A DNA stretch of 64,000 nt from Paraburkholderia ultramafica (lineage in GTDB: Bacteria > Pseudomonadota > Gammaproteobacteria > Burkholderiales > Burkholderiaceae): assembly GCF_902859915.1 (NCBI RefSeq), contig NZ_CADIKK010000022.1, positions 58,679 to 122,678 on the forward strand. Direction: 5' to 3'. A model generated the notes under the pieces. The model was not told where the DNA came from. It worked only from the letters and a program-made list of their open reading frames with translations, and did no database searches. Shown piece after piece: positions 1 to 8,785 of the stretch. Positions within the stretch are counted from its first letter, which is position 1; every line of letters starts with the position of its first letter. Made by a program: the position numbers and the translations under genes.

Positions 1-8
1 TTTCCCAA

Positions 9-863
9 ATGATGAATCGAGACAATCCCGTCTGGCTGATTACGGGCTGTTCCACCGGCTTCGGCCGCGAACTGGCGAAGCTGGTGCTGGAGCGCGGCTG
101 GCGTGCGGTCGTCACCGCACGCGACGCGTCGAAAGTGAAAGATATCGCGGAAGCCCACGGCGACCGCGCGCTGGTTCTGCCGCTCGACGTGACGAACCGC
201 GCGCAGATCGAAGCCGTGGTCGCGCAGGCGAAGCAGCGTTTCGGCCGTATCGACGCGCTCGTCAACAACGCGGGTTATGGTTATCTGGCCGCGATCGAGG
301 AAGGCGAGGACGACGAAGTCCGCGCGATGTTCGAGACCAACGTGTTCGGTCTGATCGACCTGACGAAGGCCGTGCTGCCGATCATGCGCGAGCAGCATAG
401 CGGCCTGATCGTCAATGTGTCGTCGATCGGCGGCATTGCGAGTTTCGCGGCGACCGGCTATTACCACGCGACCAAATACGCGGTGGAAGGCTTGTCCGAA
501 TCGCTGGCGCTGGAGGTGAAGCCGCTTGGCATTGGCGTGCTGATCGTCGAGCCTGGCCCGTTCCGCACGAACTGGGCAGGGCCGTCGATCAAGCAATCGG
601 CCACCGTGATCGACGCGTATGCGGGCACGGCCGGCGAGCGCCGCAAGCAGACCGAAGCGCGCAGCGGCAAGCAGGCGGGCGATCCGGTGCGCGCCGCGCA
701 GGCGATCATCGACGCCGCGCTGTCAGACCAGCCGCCGCTGCGTCTGCTGCTCGGCAAGGTCGCGCTCGACCTCGCGTACAAGAAGCTGGACTTCATGCGC
801 GGCGACTTCGACACGTGGAAGACCGCGACCGAGGGTGCGGATTATCCGGAAGGGACGGCTTGA
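9..863 (+). CDS. SDR family oxidoreductase
   Basis: This 284-residue protein has the classical short-chain dehydrogenase layout. A cofactor loop TGCSTGFG lies near residue 13, NNAG near residue 86, and the active-site YHATK comes after a serine-containing VNVSS strand. It should reduce or oxidise a carbonyl or alcohol with NAD(P)H in the cytosol. The subgroup resembles SDRs annotated as 'oxidoreductase' or 'short-chain dehydrogenase' of unknown substrate. Two adjacent ATG codons (9 and 12) are both possible starts. Little upstream sequence is visible, so its promoter and any operon partner to the left cannot be judged. The next gene is convergent. Confidence 0.9.
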   Translation: MMNRDNPVWLITGCSTGFGRELAKLVLERGWRAVVTARDASKVKDIAEAHGDRALVLPLDVTNRAQIEAVVAQAKQRFGRIDALVNNAGYGYLAAIEEGEDDEVRAMFETNVFGLIDLTKAVLPIMREQHSGLIVNVSSIGGIASFAATGYYHATKYAVEGLSESLALEVKPLGIGVLIVEPGPFRTNWAGPSIKQSATVIDAYAGTAGERRKQTEARSGKQAGDPVRAAQAIIDAALSDQPPLRLLLGKVALDLAYKKLDFMRGDFDTWKTATEGADYPEGTA

Positions 864-894
864 TAGCGCTGGATTGCCCGGCTTGCGGGCGGGT

Positions 895-1317
895 TTAAAA
901 CTCGACCAACGCAAAATCTTCCTTGCCCACGTCGCAAAGCGGGCAGCGCCAGTCGGCCGGGACGTCCGCCCAGCGCGTGCCCGGCGCGATACCTTCGTCC
1001 GGCAGGCCGGCAGCCTCGTCGTAGACCCAGCCGCAGATCACGCAGACCCATTGCTTGAAGTCGTCCGCGCAGACGGCATGGCCGGGCGCCGGCCCGGCCG
1101 CGTTCGTTGCGGGCGGCGCCGGCGTCTTGTCGAGGCTCACGACCAGCGGCGCGGCCGTGCCGCCGCCGTTCCCGTTCGCGGCAAGACGCGCCTGCAGGCT
1201 TTCCAGCAAGCGCTGGGCTTCGTCCTGCGTCAAATCGATCCAGTACGGATCGCCGGCGCCGTCGTTGAGCCGCTCGGGGGAAAACTGGATTTCTACGGCT
1301 ACGCCCTTCCTGTACAT
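895..1317 (-). CDS. Rubredoxin-domain protein with N-terminal extension
   Basis: The C-terminal 50 residues form a complete rubredoxin: Cys92 and Cys95 (CVICG) and Cys125 and Cys128 (CPLCD) would bind one iron, with the usual WVYDEAAGLPDEGI segment between them. The first 85 residues are an extra region: a short helical part (about residues 12-48) and a Gly/Pro/Ala-rich linker. Rubredoxins carry single electrons, for example to alkane hydroxylases or peroxide reductases, but no obvious partner is adjacent. At 140 residues it is more than twice the length of a free rubredoxin (about 55). A small membrane-protein frame lies just upstream on the same strand. Confidence 0.88.
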   Translation of the reverse strand: MYRKGVAVEIQFSPERLNDGAGDPYWIDLTQDEAQRLLESLQARLAANGNGGGTAAPLVVSLDKTPAPPATNAAGPAPGHAVCADDFKQWVCVICGWVYDEAAGLPDEGIAPGTRWADVPADWRCPLCDVGKEDFALVEF

Positions 1318-1396
1318 GGCAATCGCAATATCGAGAAAGCCGGGAACCCGTGCCGGCGTGGGGCCGCACGCGTCACGCAGCGGCGTCGCAGTGCGA

Positions 1397-1513
1397 CTAG
1401 ACCAGATGATTCAGCAGGATGGAGGCGATCAGGCCGGCGGCGCCGATCAGGCCAAGCAGTTGCAGCAAAGTGAGCGATTTACGCGATGCGGTGGGGAGTT
1501 GTTGCGTGGTCAC
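1397..1513 (-). CDS. Predicted 38-residue single-span membrane protein
   Basis: A GTG-initiated frame encodes a 38-residue peptide with a polar N-terminus (TTQQLPTASRKS) followed by a hydrophobic segment of about 20 residues (LLQLLGLIGAAGLIASILL) and a short HLV end. An AAGAAACG stretch precedes the GTG as a modest ribosome site. In the same frame another GTG at 1552 would add 13 residues. The compact basic-then-hydrophobic design is typical of small inner-membrane proteins. It sits 80 bases upstream of the rubredoxin gene on the same strand and may be co-transcribed. No family is recognised; the function is unknown. Confidence 0.45.
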   Translation of the reverse strand: MTTQQLPTASRKSLTLLQLLGLIGAAGLIASILLNHLV

Positions 1514-1691
1514 GAGCGTTTCTTGAAGATCGGAAAAAGCGAAATAGTACACGGGTGTGAGCGCGGCGCATGCCGATTAGCGCAAACCCGCGCGCATCAG
1601 CCGACATTATCGCCGCTCGCGCGCGCCGCATTGCCTACCGTGTGGAGATGAATTAATTCCGTGAGATGGGGAAAGCAAGGGGCAAGCTCGC

Positions 1692-2681
1692 CTACGCATG
1701 CACCGCCTTGTCCACATGTTCGGAGACCGCCGCGACGATCTCGGCCAGCGCCGCAGGCTCCAGCGTCAAGCCGATATGGCCCACAGCGGGCACGATCGTG
1801 ACCGGCACCACGCGCCCCGCCTCGACGAATACGCCGGCAAACGCTTCAGCGCGAAACGCCTCGTCGTCGGCGCCGACCAGCACTTCGAGCGGCCGCCGAG
1901 TCGCGCGAATATCGGCGCGGTAGTTATCGTGCGGACGAAAATTCTTCATCAGGTTGTACGAGTATTGCGGCGTGAGTCTCGCCGCCGCTTCGGGTGACAA
2001 CGCGTAGGCCACTGTCGGCAGATCGTTGAAGGCGGTGATGCGCAGCTTGTTGAGGAGCGTCAGCGCGACAGTGCGCGGCACACCGACGCTCACCCATCCA
2101 CCGCTCCCAGGCCGCGTGGTCGGCGCGTTGTGGTGAATGAACGGCGCAAGCAGCACATAGCGATCGAAGACCAGTTGCCGCGAATCGCCCGCAAAGCGCA
2201 GCGCAAACCCGCCGCCGGCCGAGAAGCCCACCAACGTGCGCGGCCCGGCCGGCTGAACCGCGTCGAGAAAGTCGCTGAGATCGTCCTCGAGTTGCCCGAT
2301 ATAGGCGATCGTGCCTTTCCTGCCCGATTCGCCGTGGCCGCGCATGTCGGGAACGTAGACGTCGTAGCCGGCCGCGCCGAGCGCCTTCGCCAACGTGTGC
2401 AGGCTGACGCCGCTCGCCGACGAGCCATGAATCAGCACCACGCTGCCGCACGCCCGCGCGAGACGGTTCGGATAACGCCGATACGCGAGCGGCGCGTTGT
2501 CGCGGGCGGTATAGCGTTCGAGCGGGGGTAAATCGGAGGTATCGACGGATTTGAACGGCTCGTTGATCGACGCGAGCGGCGGCGGTGGCTTCGGACCGCC
2601 CTTCACGAGCGCCAGCGCAATGATGGCGAGACCCACAAGGAACACGGCAACCGGCATGACCACATGCAGTTCGGGACTCAT
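1692..2681 (-). CDS. Membrane-anchored alpha/beta hydrolase
   Basis: The 329-residue product begins with a hydrophobic helix (about residues 7-27), probably an inner-membrane anchor, followed by a Pro-rich linker and an alpha/beta-hydrolase domain. The oxyanion-hole strand reads VVLIHGSSASG, the nucleophile elbow is GFSAGG (Ser154), the DMRGHGESG loop follows beta4, and the likely acid and base lie in VGADDE and AVGHIG near the C-terminus. The family includes lysophospholipases and other serine hydrolases; the substrate cannot be read from sequence. It stands alone on the minus strand with about 170 bases to the next gene. Confidence 0.88.
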   Translation of the reverse strand: MSPELHVVMPVAVFLVGLAIIALALVKGGPKPPPPLASINEPFKSVDTSDLPPLERYTARDNAPLAYRRYPNRLARACGSVVLIHGSSASGVSLHTLAKALGAAGYDVYVPDMRGHGESGRKGTIAYIGQLEDDLSDFLDAVQPAGPRTLVGFSAGGGFALRFAGDSRQLVFDRYVLLAPFIHHNAPTTRPGSGGWVSVGVPRTVALTLLNKLRITAFNDLPTVAYALSPEAAARLTPQYSYNLMKNFRPHDNYRADIRATRRPLEVLVGADDEAFRAEAFAGVFVEAGRVVPVTIVPAVGHIGLTLEPAALAEIVAAVSEHVDKAVHA

Positions 2682-2851
2682 CGAATGGCCTCTCTCTCAG
2701 GCGATCAATTATGTTTGCGGCTTTCCCGCTCGATGAGTCTGTGCGTGGTGAGTGTCGTTATACCGTTGCTACCGTTATAACTGCCGCCCGGCCCGCCGCT
2801 CATCGTCGCCGATGATTGTACGATCCCGCGCGGCGTCAAGAAACCCGAATA

Positions 2852-4099
2852 TCAGGTATTCGCCAATGGGTTGCCGTGCCGCGAATCCCAGAAGCGGATC
2901 ACCACCGTGTCGCCGGTGCCGGCGCCCACCAGCTGATCGGGCGCGCCGCACTCGCGCAGCAACGCGCGCAGATCGTTGATGACCGGAAACACCTCATGAT
3001 TCCAGTCGGCGCCCTGCGAGTCGTGAGCGCGCTGTTCGGCTTCGACGATCTCACGATCTTCCTTGAAAATCCGTTCGGTGAACCACACGAGAAGCGGCCA
3101 CGCGAGATTCAGCACGCCGGGAATCCCGGGCTTGCGAATCGACAGCAGCCCGAACGTGCGGTTGGTGCGCTGCTCGCGATCGAGCGGCACATAGGCGATC
3201 CACAGATTCATCACCAGCGTCTGTTCGGTCGTGCGGATCTGCAGCGTCTGATACGGATACTCGGTGCGGATCGTCATCACGTCCTTGTCATTGTTGCTGC
3301 CGGTTCTGCGGCTCTGGCCGAACACGATCGCTTCGCCAAACGGCTGCTGGCCAGCCATGCGCGCAAACGTGTAGTCGACTTCGACCCAGCCTTCGCCGCG
3401 CCGCCTCCCCACCGAACGCGCCCGCATCTGCCCCATCTGCTTACGGTGCAGAAACTGATGGTTCATGTCCATCAGGTTCTCGTGCATGAATGAATAGTGG
3501 CAATTCACCGGGCGGCCGAACCGGCGCGTCTTGTACTTCTTGTCCGCCACCGAACCGAGATCGGGCAGCGGCCGTTGGTCGGCGAACTCGGCATTGCCCG
3601 GAAACACGAAAATCAACCCTTCGATTTCCTGGCAAGGATAGGAACGCACGCCGTTCGGCAGACGGTCGCGGCCCAGGTACGGCACGTCGACGCACTTGCC
3701 CGAGCAGTCATAGGTCCAGCCGTGGTAGCCGCAACGAATCGATTCGCCGGTGACAACGCCCTGATGCAGCGGCACCTGACGATGCGCGCAGCGGTCTTCC
3801 AGCGCGAACACCTTGCCGGACTCCGTGCGCGCCAGCACGATCGGGTCGCCCGCGAAGGTCACACCATGCGTCTTGCCCCGCTTCACTTCATGCGACCATG
3901 CGAGCGGATACCAGTAGTCCGGGTGAATGCCGACGCGGCGCAGATCGCGTACCGGCGCATGGTTGGCGGCGTGGCCCGGCGCGTGCGCGTGCGCCGTTGT
4001 TGCGGCGGCATGAGCAGCATTCTGCGCCGCTGCGTGAGCAGGCGACGCATCGACGGTTGCATCGACGGTGTCTTGTTCGAGCGGGGGAACAGCATGCAT
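2852..4099 (-). CDS. Rieske non-heme iron oxygenase, His/Ala-rich N-terminus
   Basis: The start at 4099 is chosen because GGAGG lies eight bases before that ATG; the open frame continues 37 codons further but without a site. The 415-residue protein has an unusual first 50 residues rich in Ala and His, then a Rieske [2Fe-2S] domain (Cys104, His106, Cys123, His126) and the mononuclear iron motif NLMDMNHQFLH (Asn208, Asp211, His214, His218). It therefore has both metal centres of a terminal oxygenase alpha subunit. No ferredoxin or reductase gene is adjacent, so electron donors must be shared. About 190 bases upstream on the same strand lies a truncated glycosyltransferase. Confidence 0.88.
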   Translation of the reverse strand: MHAVPPLEQDTVDATVDASPAHAAAQNAAHAAATTAHAHAPGHAANHAPVRDLRRVGIHPDYWYPLAWSHEVKRGKTHGVTFAGDPIVLARTESGKVFALEDRCAHRQVPLHQGVVTGESIRCGYHGWTYDCSGKCVDVPYLGRDRLPNGVRSYPCQEIEGLIFVFPGNAEFADQRPLPDLGSVADKKYKTRRFGRPVNCHYSFMHENLMDMNHQFLHRKQMGQMRARSVGRRRGEGWVEVDYTFARMAGQQPFGEAIVFGQSRRTGSNNDKDVMTIRTEYPYQTLQIRTTEQTLVMNLWIAYVPLDREQRTNRTFGLLSIRKPGIPGVLNLAWPLLVWFTERIFKEDREIVEAEQRAHDSQGADWNHEVFPVINDLRALLRECGAPDQLVGAGTGDTVVIRFWDSRHGNPLANT

Positions 4100-4291
4100 A
4101 AGTGAAGCCTCCGTGCACGAGCGGATAGAAGGTCGCCGCCCTGCATGTCGAGGCCGGCATCGTCGCCAGTCTACTCGAAGCGGCCGCCGCCTGGTCGGAT
4201 GCCGGCACACGGCGGCCTGTCTGCGACGCCTCGCGCCTGCGTAAGCGCGCCTCCCCGCGATCCGGAACGCGCCGGAAAACGCGACGTGCGC

Positions 4292-5086
4292 TCAGTTCTC
4301 GTCGTGCGCCACCAGTCCGGAGCGGCGCTGCACGCCCCACGAGCGTCCGCCGCGCAGAAAATGCAGCCAGCCAAGCGCGGCACCGACATGCCGCACGAGC
4401 TGAAACGTGAACGGCTCGGCAAGCGCCGCGAGCATCGCCATCCACAGACTGTTGCCGCTGCGCTCGCCGGTCCAGCGTCGATACAGGTGAATGCTCCACA
4501 GATAGAACGCGAGATCGATCGCGGTTTTCAGGCCGATCACGCTGAAGATCGACACGACAATCGCGCCATGGCCGCCGAACAGAAAGCCAAGCAGCAGCGC
4601 GAATGCGGTCAGCCCGTAGATCGGCTGCATCGTGTCGATTGCCTTGACCGGCAGCATCAGCATGCCGAGCCTGCCGTAGCGCGGATTGCCGGTCATGTCG
4701 CGGTTCCAGTACTGCGTTTGCAGGAAGCCCGCGAACCAGCGGCGGCGCTGCCGCAGAAAACTGCCGAGGTGGTCCGGCGCGTCGGTATGAGCGTGCGCTT
4801 CGCCGACTACCCGCACGTCCCAGCCGAGCCCTCGATCGACCGAATAGCGGCGCAGCCGGTGGATCAGTTCATAGTCTTCGACCAGACATTGCGGATCGAA
4901 GCCGCCCACGTCGAGCAGCGCGTCACGCCTGAACGACGCGAACGCACCCGAAATCAGCAGCAGACTGTCGGCCCGCATCCACGCAAAGCGGGCGATGAAG
5001 TTGCGCATGTACTCATAGGTCTGGAACCACTGGAACACGCGGCCCGACATCGTGATTCTGGCGCGCCGGTTCAAACACGGCGCCAC
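4292..5086 (-). pseudogene. Family 2 glycosyltransferase, 5'-truncated
   Basis: This frame encodes about 264 residues of the C-terminal part of a processive-type GT2 enzyme. It keeps the late catalytic motifs EDYEL (probable base) and RQRRRW (acceptor site), then three or four hydrophobic segments (about residues 145-215). The N-terminal GT-A half with the UDP-sugar Asp motifs is absent. Upstream sequence past about 5086 belongs to a transporter on the other strand, so the missing half is not simply frameshifted nearby. The first codon available is a GTG without a convincing ribosome site. It is most likely a non-functional remnant left by a deletion or inversion. Confidence 0.75.
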
Positions 5087-5975
5087 CGGCCAACAGACCG
5101 CTCACAACCGCTTCCCGTTGCACGCAGTGCCGTGGCTGGCCGGCGCGATCGCGGCGGGCGGCGTCGCCGGGCCCGCGCTGTTGATGCTGGGTCTGAACAC
5201 GACGCCCGCCGCCACCGGTTCACTGCTGCTGAATCTGGAAGGCGTGTTCACCGCGCTGATCGCGTGGATCGTGTTCCGCGAGAACGTCGACCTGCAGGTG
5301 TTCCTCGGCATGGCCGCGATCGTCGCGGGCGGCGTGGCGTTGTCATGGCAGCCGGGCGCGGCCGGCCTGCCGCCCGGCACGCTGCTGCTGGTCGGCGCGT
5401 GCGCGTGCTGGGCCGTCGACAACAACCTCACCCGCAAGGTATCGACGCACGACGCGATGTTCATCGCCTGCATTAAAGGGCTGGTCGCCGGTTCGGTGAA
5501 CGTGGCGCTCGCGCTCACCCTCGGCGCCCGCTGGCCGAACCTGTCGAGCGTCGCGCTGGCGATGCTCACAGGCTTCGCGGGCTACGGCGTCAGTCTCGTG
5601 CTGTTCGTCGTCGCGCTGCGCAATCTCGGCACCGCGCGTACCGGCGCCTATTTCTCGGTCGCGCCGCTATTCGGCGTGACGCTGTCGTGGCTGCTGTGGC
5701 CGGAACTGCCACCGCTGCTGTTCTGGGTCGCCGCCGCGTTGATGACGCTCGGCGTGTGGCTGCACATCCGCGAACGCCACGAGCATCCACATACGCATGA
5801 GCCGCTGGAGCACACGCATCGTCATCGGCACGACGCGCATCATCAGCACGAGCACGACTTCGCCTGGGACGGTGAAGAACCGCACACCCATGCGCATCAC
5901 CATGCGCATCACCATGCGCCGATCACGCATGCCCATGCGCATTTTCCGGACATTCACCACCGGCATACCCATTGA
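5052..5975 (+). pseudogene. EamA/DMT-type permease, 5'-truncated, His-rich tail
   Basis: The frame starts at GTG 5052, but the recognisable EamA sequence begins only near residue 28 (PWLAGAIAAGGVAGP), which matches the middle of the first five-helix repeat. Roughly two N-terminal membrane helices are missing. The remaining repeat end (TGSLLLNLEGVFTALIAWIV), the second repeat and a cytosolic tail with 27 His in about 68 residues are intact. DMT permeases of about 300 residues normally have ten helices, so this protein is probably inactive or altered. Its first bases overlap the broken end of the glycosyltransferase on the other strand, which marks a rearrangement junction. Confidence 0.72.
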
Positions 5976-6149
5976 TTTCGCGCATCGCCCTGCTGCATAG
6001 GCGTTGGCCACAGCGCAAGAAAAAAATCTCTGTGAAACGGATCACACGATAGATCGATTCAATTGGCATGCTCGCGCTTCGCATCCTGTAATAAACACCT
6101 GTCGTCTGCGTTCCATCCGTTCAACCCGCCGGCCTCTCCGGAGAGATCC

Positions 6150-6353
6150 ATGTCGCAGCCCGAGCCCAATGTAGACGAAGTGGTGAGAAGCATCGCTGAA
6201 GAAACCGATACGCCAACGGAAACGGTTTCCCAGATGTACGCGGACACCCTGGCCGATTATCGGCAAGACGCACGCGTATTCGATTACGTGCCGCTGTTTG
6301 CCGCCAAGAAGGTGCGCGACCAGCTTCGCCATAGTTCGAACCACAAACATTGA
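6150..6353 (+). CDS. DUF3562-like small protein
   Basis: A 67-residue acidic soluble protein starts at the ATG that follows GGAGAGA by a few bases. It has a helix-turn-like segment (VVRSIAEETDTPTETVSQMYADTLADY) and ends in a basic, His-rich tail. It resembles the short DUF3562 proteins of Burkholderia relatives, whose function is unknown; the fold suggests a small nucleic-acid-binding or regulatory protein, which is inference. It has its own promoter region of about 170 bases and no operon partner. The longer upstream extension of the frame has no ribosome site and was not used. Confidence 0.7.
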   Translation: MSQPEPNVDEVVRSIAEETDTPTETVSQMYADTLADYRQDARVFDYVPLFAAKKVRDQLRHSSNHKH

Positions 6354-6501
6354 CACGGTGGCGCGCGGAGACCACCGCACCCCGGATCACGCCTCGCATC
6401 GGCCCGCTAGCGCTAGTCGGCGCGCCGATTCTTGCGAGCGCGTACCGAAGATATTTCGCACTGCCAGACTCTGACCCTGAGCCATCGACTCGGGGATCGG
6501 G

Positions 6502-6825
6502 ATGCGAGTGATAATCGTAGCCGCGGGTATCGCCGGCTTGAGCACGGCGTGGTCGCTCGCCAGGCTGGGACACGACACCACGTTGATCGAGCAGGGCTCG
6601 ATTCCGAATCCGCTCGCCCCGTCGGGCGATCGTCATCGGATGATCCGCCGCGCGCAAACAACGATGTCCGACGCCAACGCACTGTTCATCCCCCAGCAGG
6701 ACGACATCGACGAACCCGCGATGACGCGGGCCGCGCTCGCCTGCATCGACGGCTTCACGGCAGCCTTGGCATCACAGCGACTCGTTCGATTGCCGCCATC
6801 ACTCAACAAGGAACCGTACACATGA
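6502..6825 (+). pseudogene. FAD-dependent oxidoreductase remnant
   Basis: A 107-codon frame begins like a DadA/SoxA-type flavoprotein: MRVIIVAAGIAGLSTAWSLA gives the dinucleotide-binding strand and helix, although the first Gly of GxGxxG is Ala. PNPLAPSGDRHRMIRR follows and is typical of the next FAD-contact region. After that the sequence no longer matches the family and stops after only about 50 more residues, where an intact enzyme needs 350-450. Its TGA overlaps the ATG of the downstream GNAT gene (ATGA), so the original pair was probably an operon. I read it as an internally deleted gene. Confidence 0.6.
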
Positions 6826-7283
6826 CCGACTCGATCCAGATCCGCGCCGTTACTCGTGACGACTTCGACGCATGGCTGCCGCTATGGGACGCCTACAACG
6901 CGTTCTATGGCCGCTCGGGCGAAACGGCATTGCCGCGTGAGATCACGCAAATCACATGGGGACGTTTCTTCGACGGCTACGAGCCGATGCACGCGATGGT
7001 GGCCGAACGCAACGGCCAGTTGCTCGGCATCGTCCACTTCCTGTATCACCGTCACACGACGATGGCGGGGCCGATCTGCTATCTGCAAGATCTGTATACG
7101 CTGGAAGCCGAGCGCGGCAAGGGCGTGGGGCGGGCGCTGATCGAAGCGGTGTATGCGCGCGCGAAAGCGGATGGTTCGCAGCGTGTCTATTGGCAGACGC
7201 ATGAGACCAATCAGACGGCGATGAAGCTTTATGACAGCGTCGCGGATAAGTCGGGGTTTGTGGTGTATCGCAAGGCGTTATGA
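6822..7283 (+). CDS. GNAT family N-acetyltransferase
   Basis: The 153-residue protein has the GNAT fold signatures: an N-terminal IQIRAVTRDDFDAWLPLW, central strands MVAERNGQLLGIVHFLYH, and the acetyl-CoA loop ERGKGVGRALIEAVYARA (R/Q-x-x-G-x-G/A). It ends with YDSVADKSGFVVYRK, which resembles acetyltransferases acting on small amines. The ATG at 6822 follows AAGGAA at some distance. It is translationally coupled to the flavoprotein remnant upstream, which may mean it once modified a product of an amine or amino-acid oxidase. The substrate is unknown. Confidence 0.88.
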   Translation: MTDSIQIRAVTRDDFDAWLPLWDAYNAFYGRSGETALPREITQITWGRFFDGYEPMHAMVAERNGQLLGIVHFLYHRHTTMAGPICYLQDLYTLEAERGKGVGRALIEAVYARAKADGSQRVYWQTHETNQTAMKLYDSVADKSGFVVYRKAL

Positions 7284-7357
7284 GGGGGGGCGCCACGTTT
7301 GTATGTTTGGCCGGTTATCCGCCCAAAAAACAAAGGCCCACCCAACCCCTCACACCC

Positions 7358-8761
7358 TCAAGCCTCCAGCTGCTCCAGCACCTTCCCCTTGGTTTCGATA
7401 CCAAGAAAATGCACCGCAACCGCCGCCAGAAACGGCACTGCCGCAAGAATATAAAACGCCACCTGCAAATTGCCGCCGATCATCGTCTTCGACACGATCG
7501 CCGGTGCGAAGATCGCCGCCACCTTGAGCCACGCGCCGCCGACGCCGCAGCCCATCGCCCGGATACTGGTCGGATACAGTTCCGGCGTATACACGTAAGC
7601 CGTGATGAACCCGCACGCAAGGAAACCCAGCGCCAACGCGCAGCACGTCGCCACCACATACACCGACGAGCCGTGGAACACGCCCGCCATCACCAGCGAA
7701 AGCGCACACGCCACGAACGACACATTGATGATCGGCTTGCGCCCCACCTTGTCGACCAGCAACGCACAGGTCAGCGACCCAAGCACGCCGAGCACCGAAG
7801 CCGCCACCGCCAGATTCAACGCCAGTTGCAGCGGCACATGATAAATCGTGCGATAGATCGTCGGCAGCCACGTCGACAGGCCGTACTGAATGAAGCCGCA
7901 GGTGATCCACAACATCGCCACGGCCAGCGTGCGCTTCAGATACGCCGGACCGAACAGGTCCGCCATGCGGCGCTTCGGATGACGATTCGCCATCGCGTCG
8001 AATTCAGCCGCATTGGCCACCGGCGGCAGCGGACCTTTCGCGGCACGTTCGAACGCATGCACCGCCGCATCGGCATCGGCCATCCGTTCGCGCTCGGCGA
8101 GCCAGCGCGGCGATTCCGGCACCAGCTTGCGCAACACGAAGAACAGAATCAAGGGCATCCCGCCGATAAAGTACATCGCTTGCCAGCCGAAGCGCGGCAC
8201 GATCCAGGCACCCAGCGCATTCGACGCCAGCAGGCCGACCGGGAACACGATTTCATAGAGGAGCACGAAACGTCCACGGCCATGCGCGCGGCTGATCTCG
8301 TTGATGTAAGTCGCGGCCACCGGCAACTCGCCGCCGAGCCCCAAGCCCTGAATCACCCGCAGCACGACGAACGCAGCGAAGGTCGGCGCAAAACCGCACG
8401 CAATACTCGTGATGCCGATGATCCCCGAGCTCAACGCAATCGCCTTCACGCGCCCCTTGCGCTCCGCATACCACGGGAACACGAACGCGCCGATCAGTTG
8501 TCCGACCGAACCGGAGCCGATCAGGAAGCCGATCTCCCATGGCGTCAGTTGCCACTTCGCGATCAGGATCGGCAGTGTGGCCGCAATCGCGATCACGTCG
8601 AAGCCGTCGAAGAACGTCGCGAGACCGATCAGAATGCGCGCGCGCACCTGCATCGCATTCTTCGGCAAGCGCTCGAGACGCGCGATGATCGAGCCCCGGG
8701 TCACGGGGCCTGAGACACCGGCGCTGCTGCGGTCCCCAATGTTGTTGTCGATGGTTCTCAT
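7358..8761 (-). CDS. MFS transporter, metabolite:H+ symporter type
   Basis: The 467-residue protein is an MFS carrier with about twelve hydrophobic helices. It has the aromatic-acid/metabolite symporter pattern GFDVIAIAATLP in helix 1, the loop 2-3 motif YAERKGR, LGLGGELPVAATYINE in helix 4 and a PESPRW motif before the central loop. It should import an organic acid across the inner membrane. It is the last gene of the leftward catabolic operon, 24 bases after the ferredoxin reductase, so it probably carries the substrate of that pathway. The convergent GNAT gene ends 74 bases away; I see no clear terminator between them. Confidence 0.88.
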   Translation of the reverse strand: MRTIDNNIGDRSSAGVSGPVTRGSIIARLERLPKNAMQVRARILIGLATFFDGFDVIAIAATLPILIAKWQLTPWEIGFLIGSGSVGQLIGAFVFPWYAERKGRVKAIALSSGIIGITSIACGFAPTFAAFVVLRVIQGLGLGGELPVAATYINEISRAHGRGRFVLLYEIVFPVGLLASNALGAWIVPRFGWQAMYFIGGMPLILFFVLRKLVPESPRWLAERERMADADAAVHAFERAAKGPLPPVANAAEFDAMANRHPKRRMADLFGPAYLKRTLAVAMLWITCGFIQYGLSTWLPTIYRTIYHVPLQLALNLAVAASVLGVLGSLTCALLVDKVGRKPIINVSFVACALSLVMAGVFHGSSVYVVATCCALALGFLACGFITAYVYTPELYPTSIRAMGCGVGGAWLKVAAIFAPAIVSKTMIGGNLQVAFYILAAVPFLAAVAVHFLGIETKGKVLEQLEA

Positions 8762-8785
8762 GCCGTGGTGCCGTCCGTAGATGTG

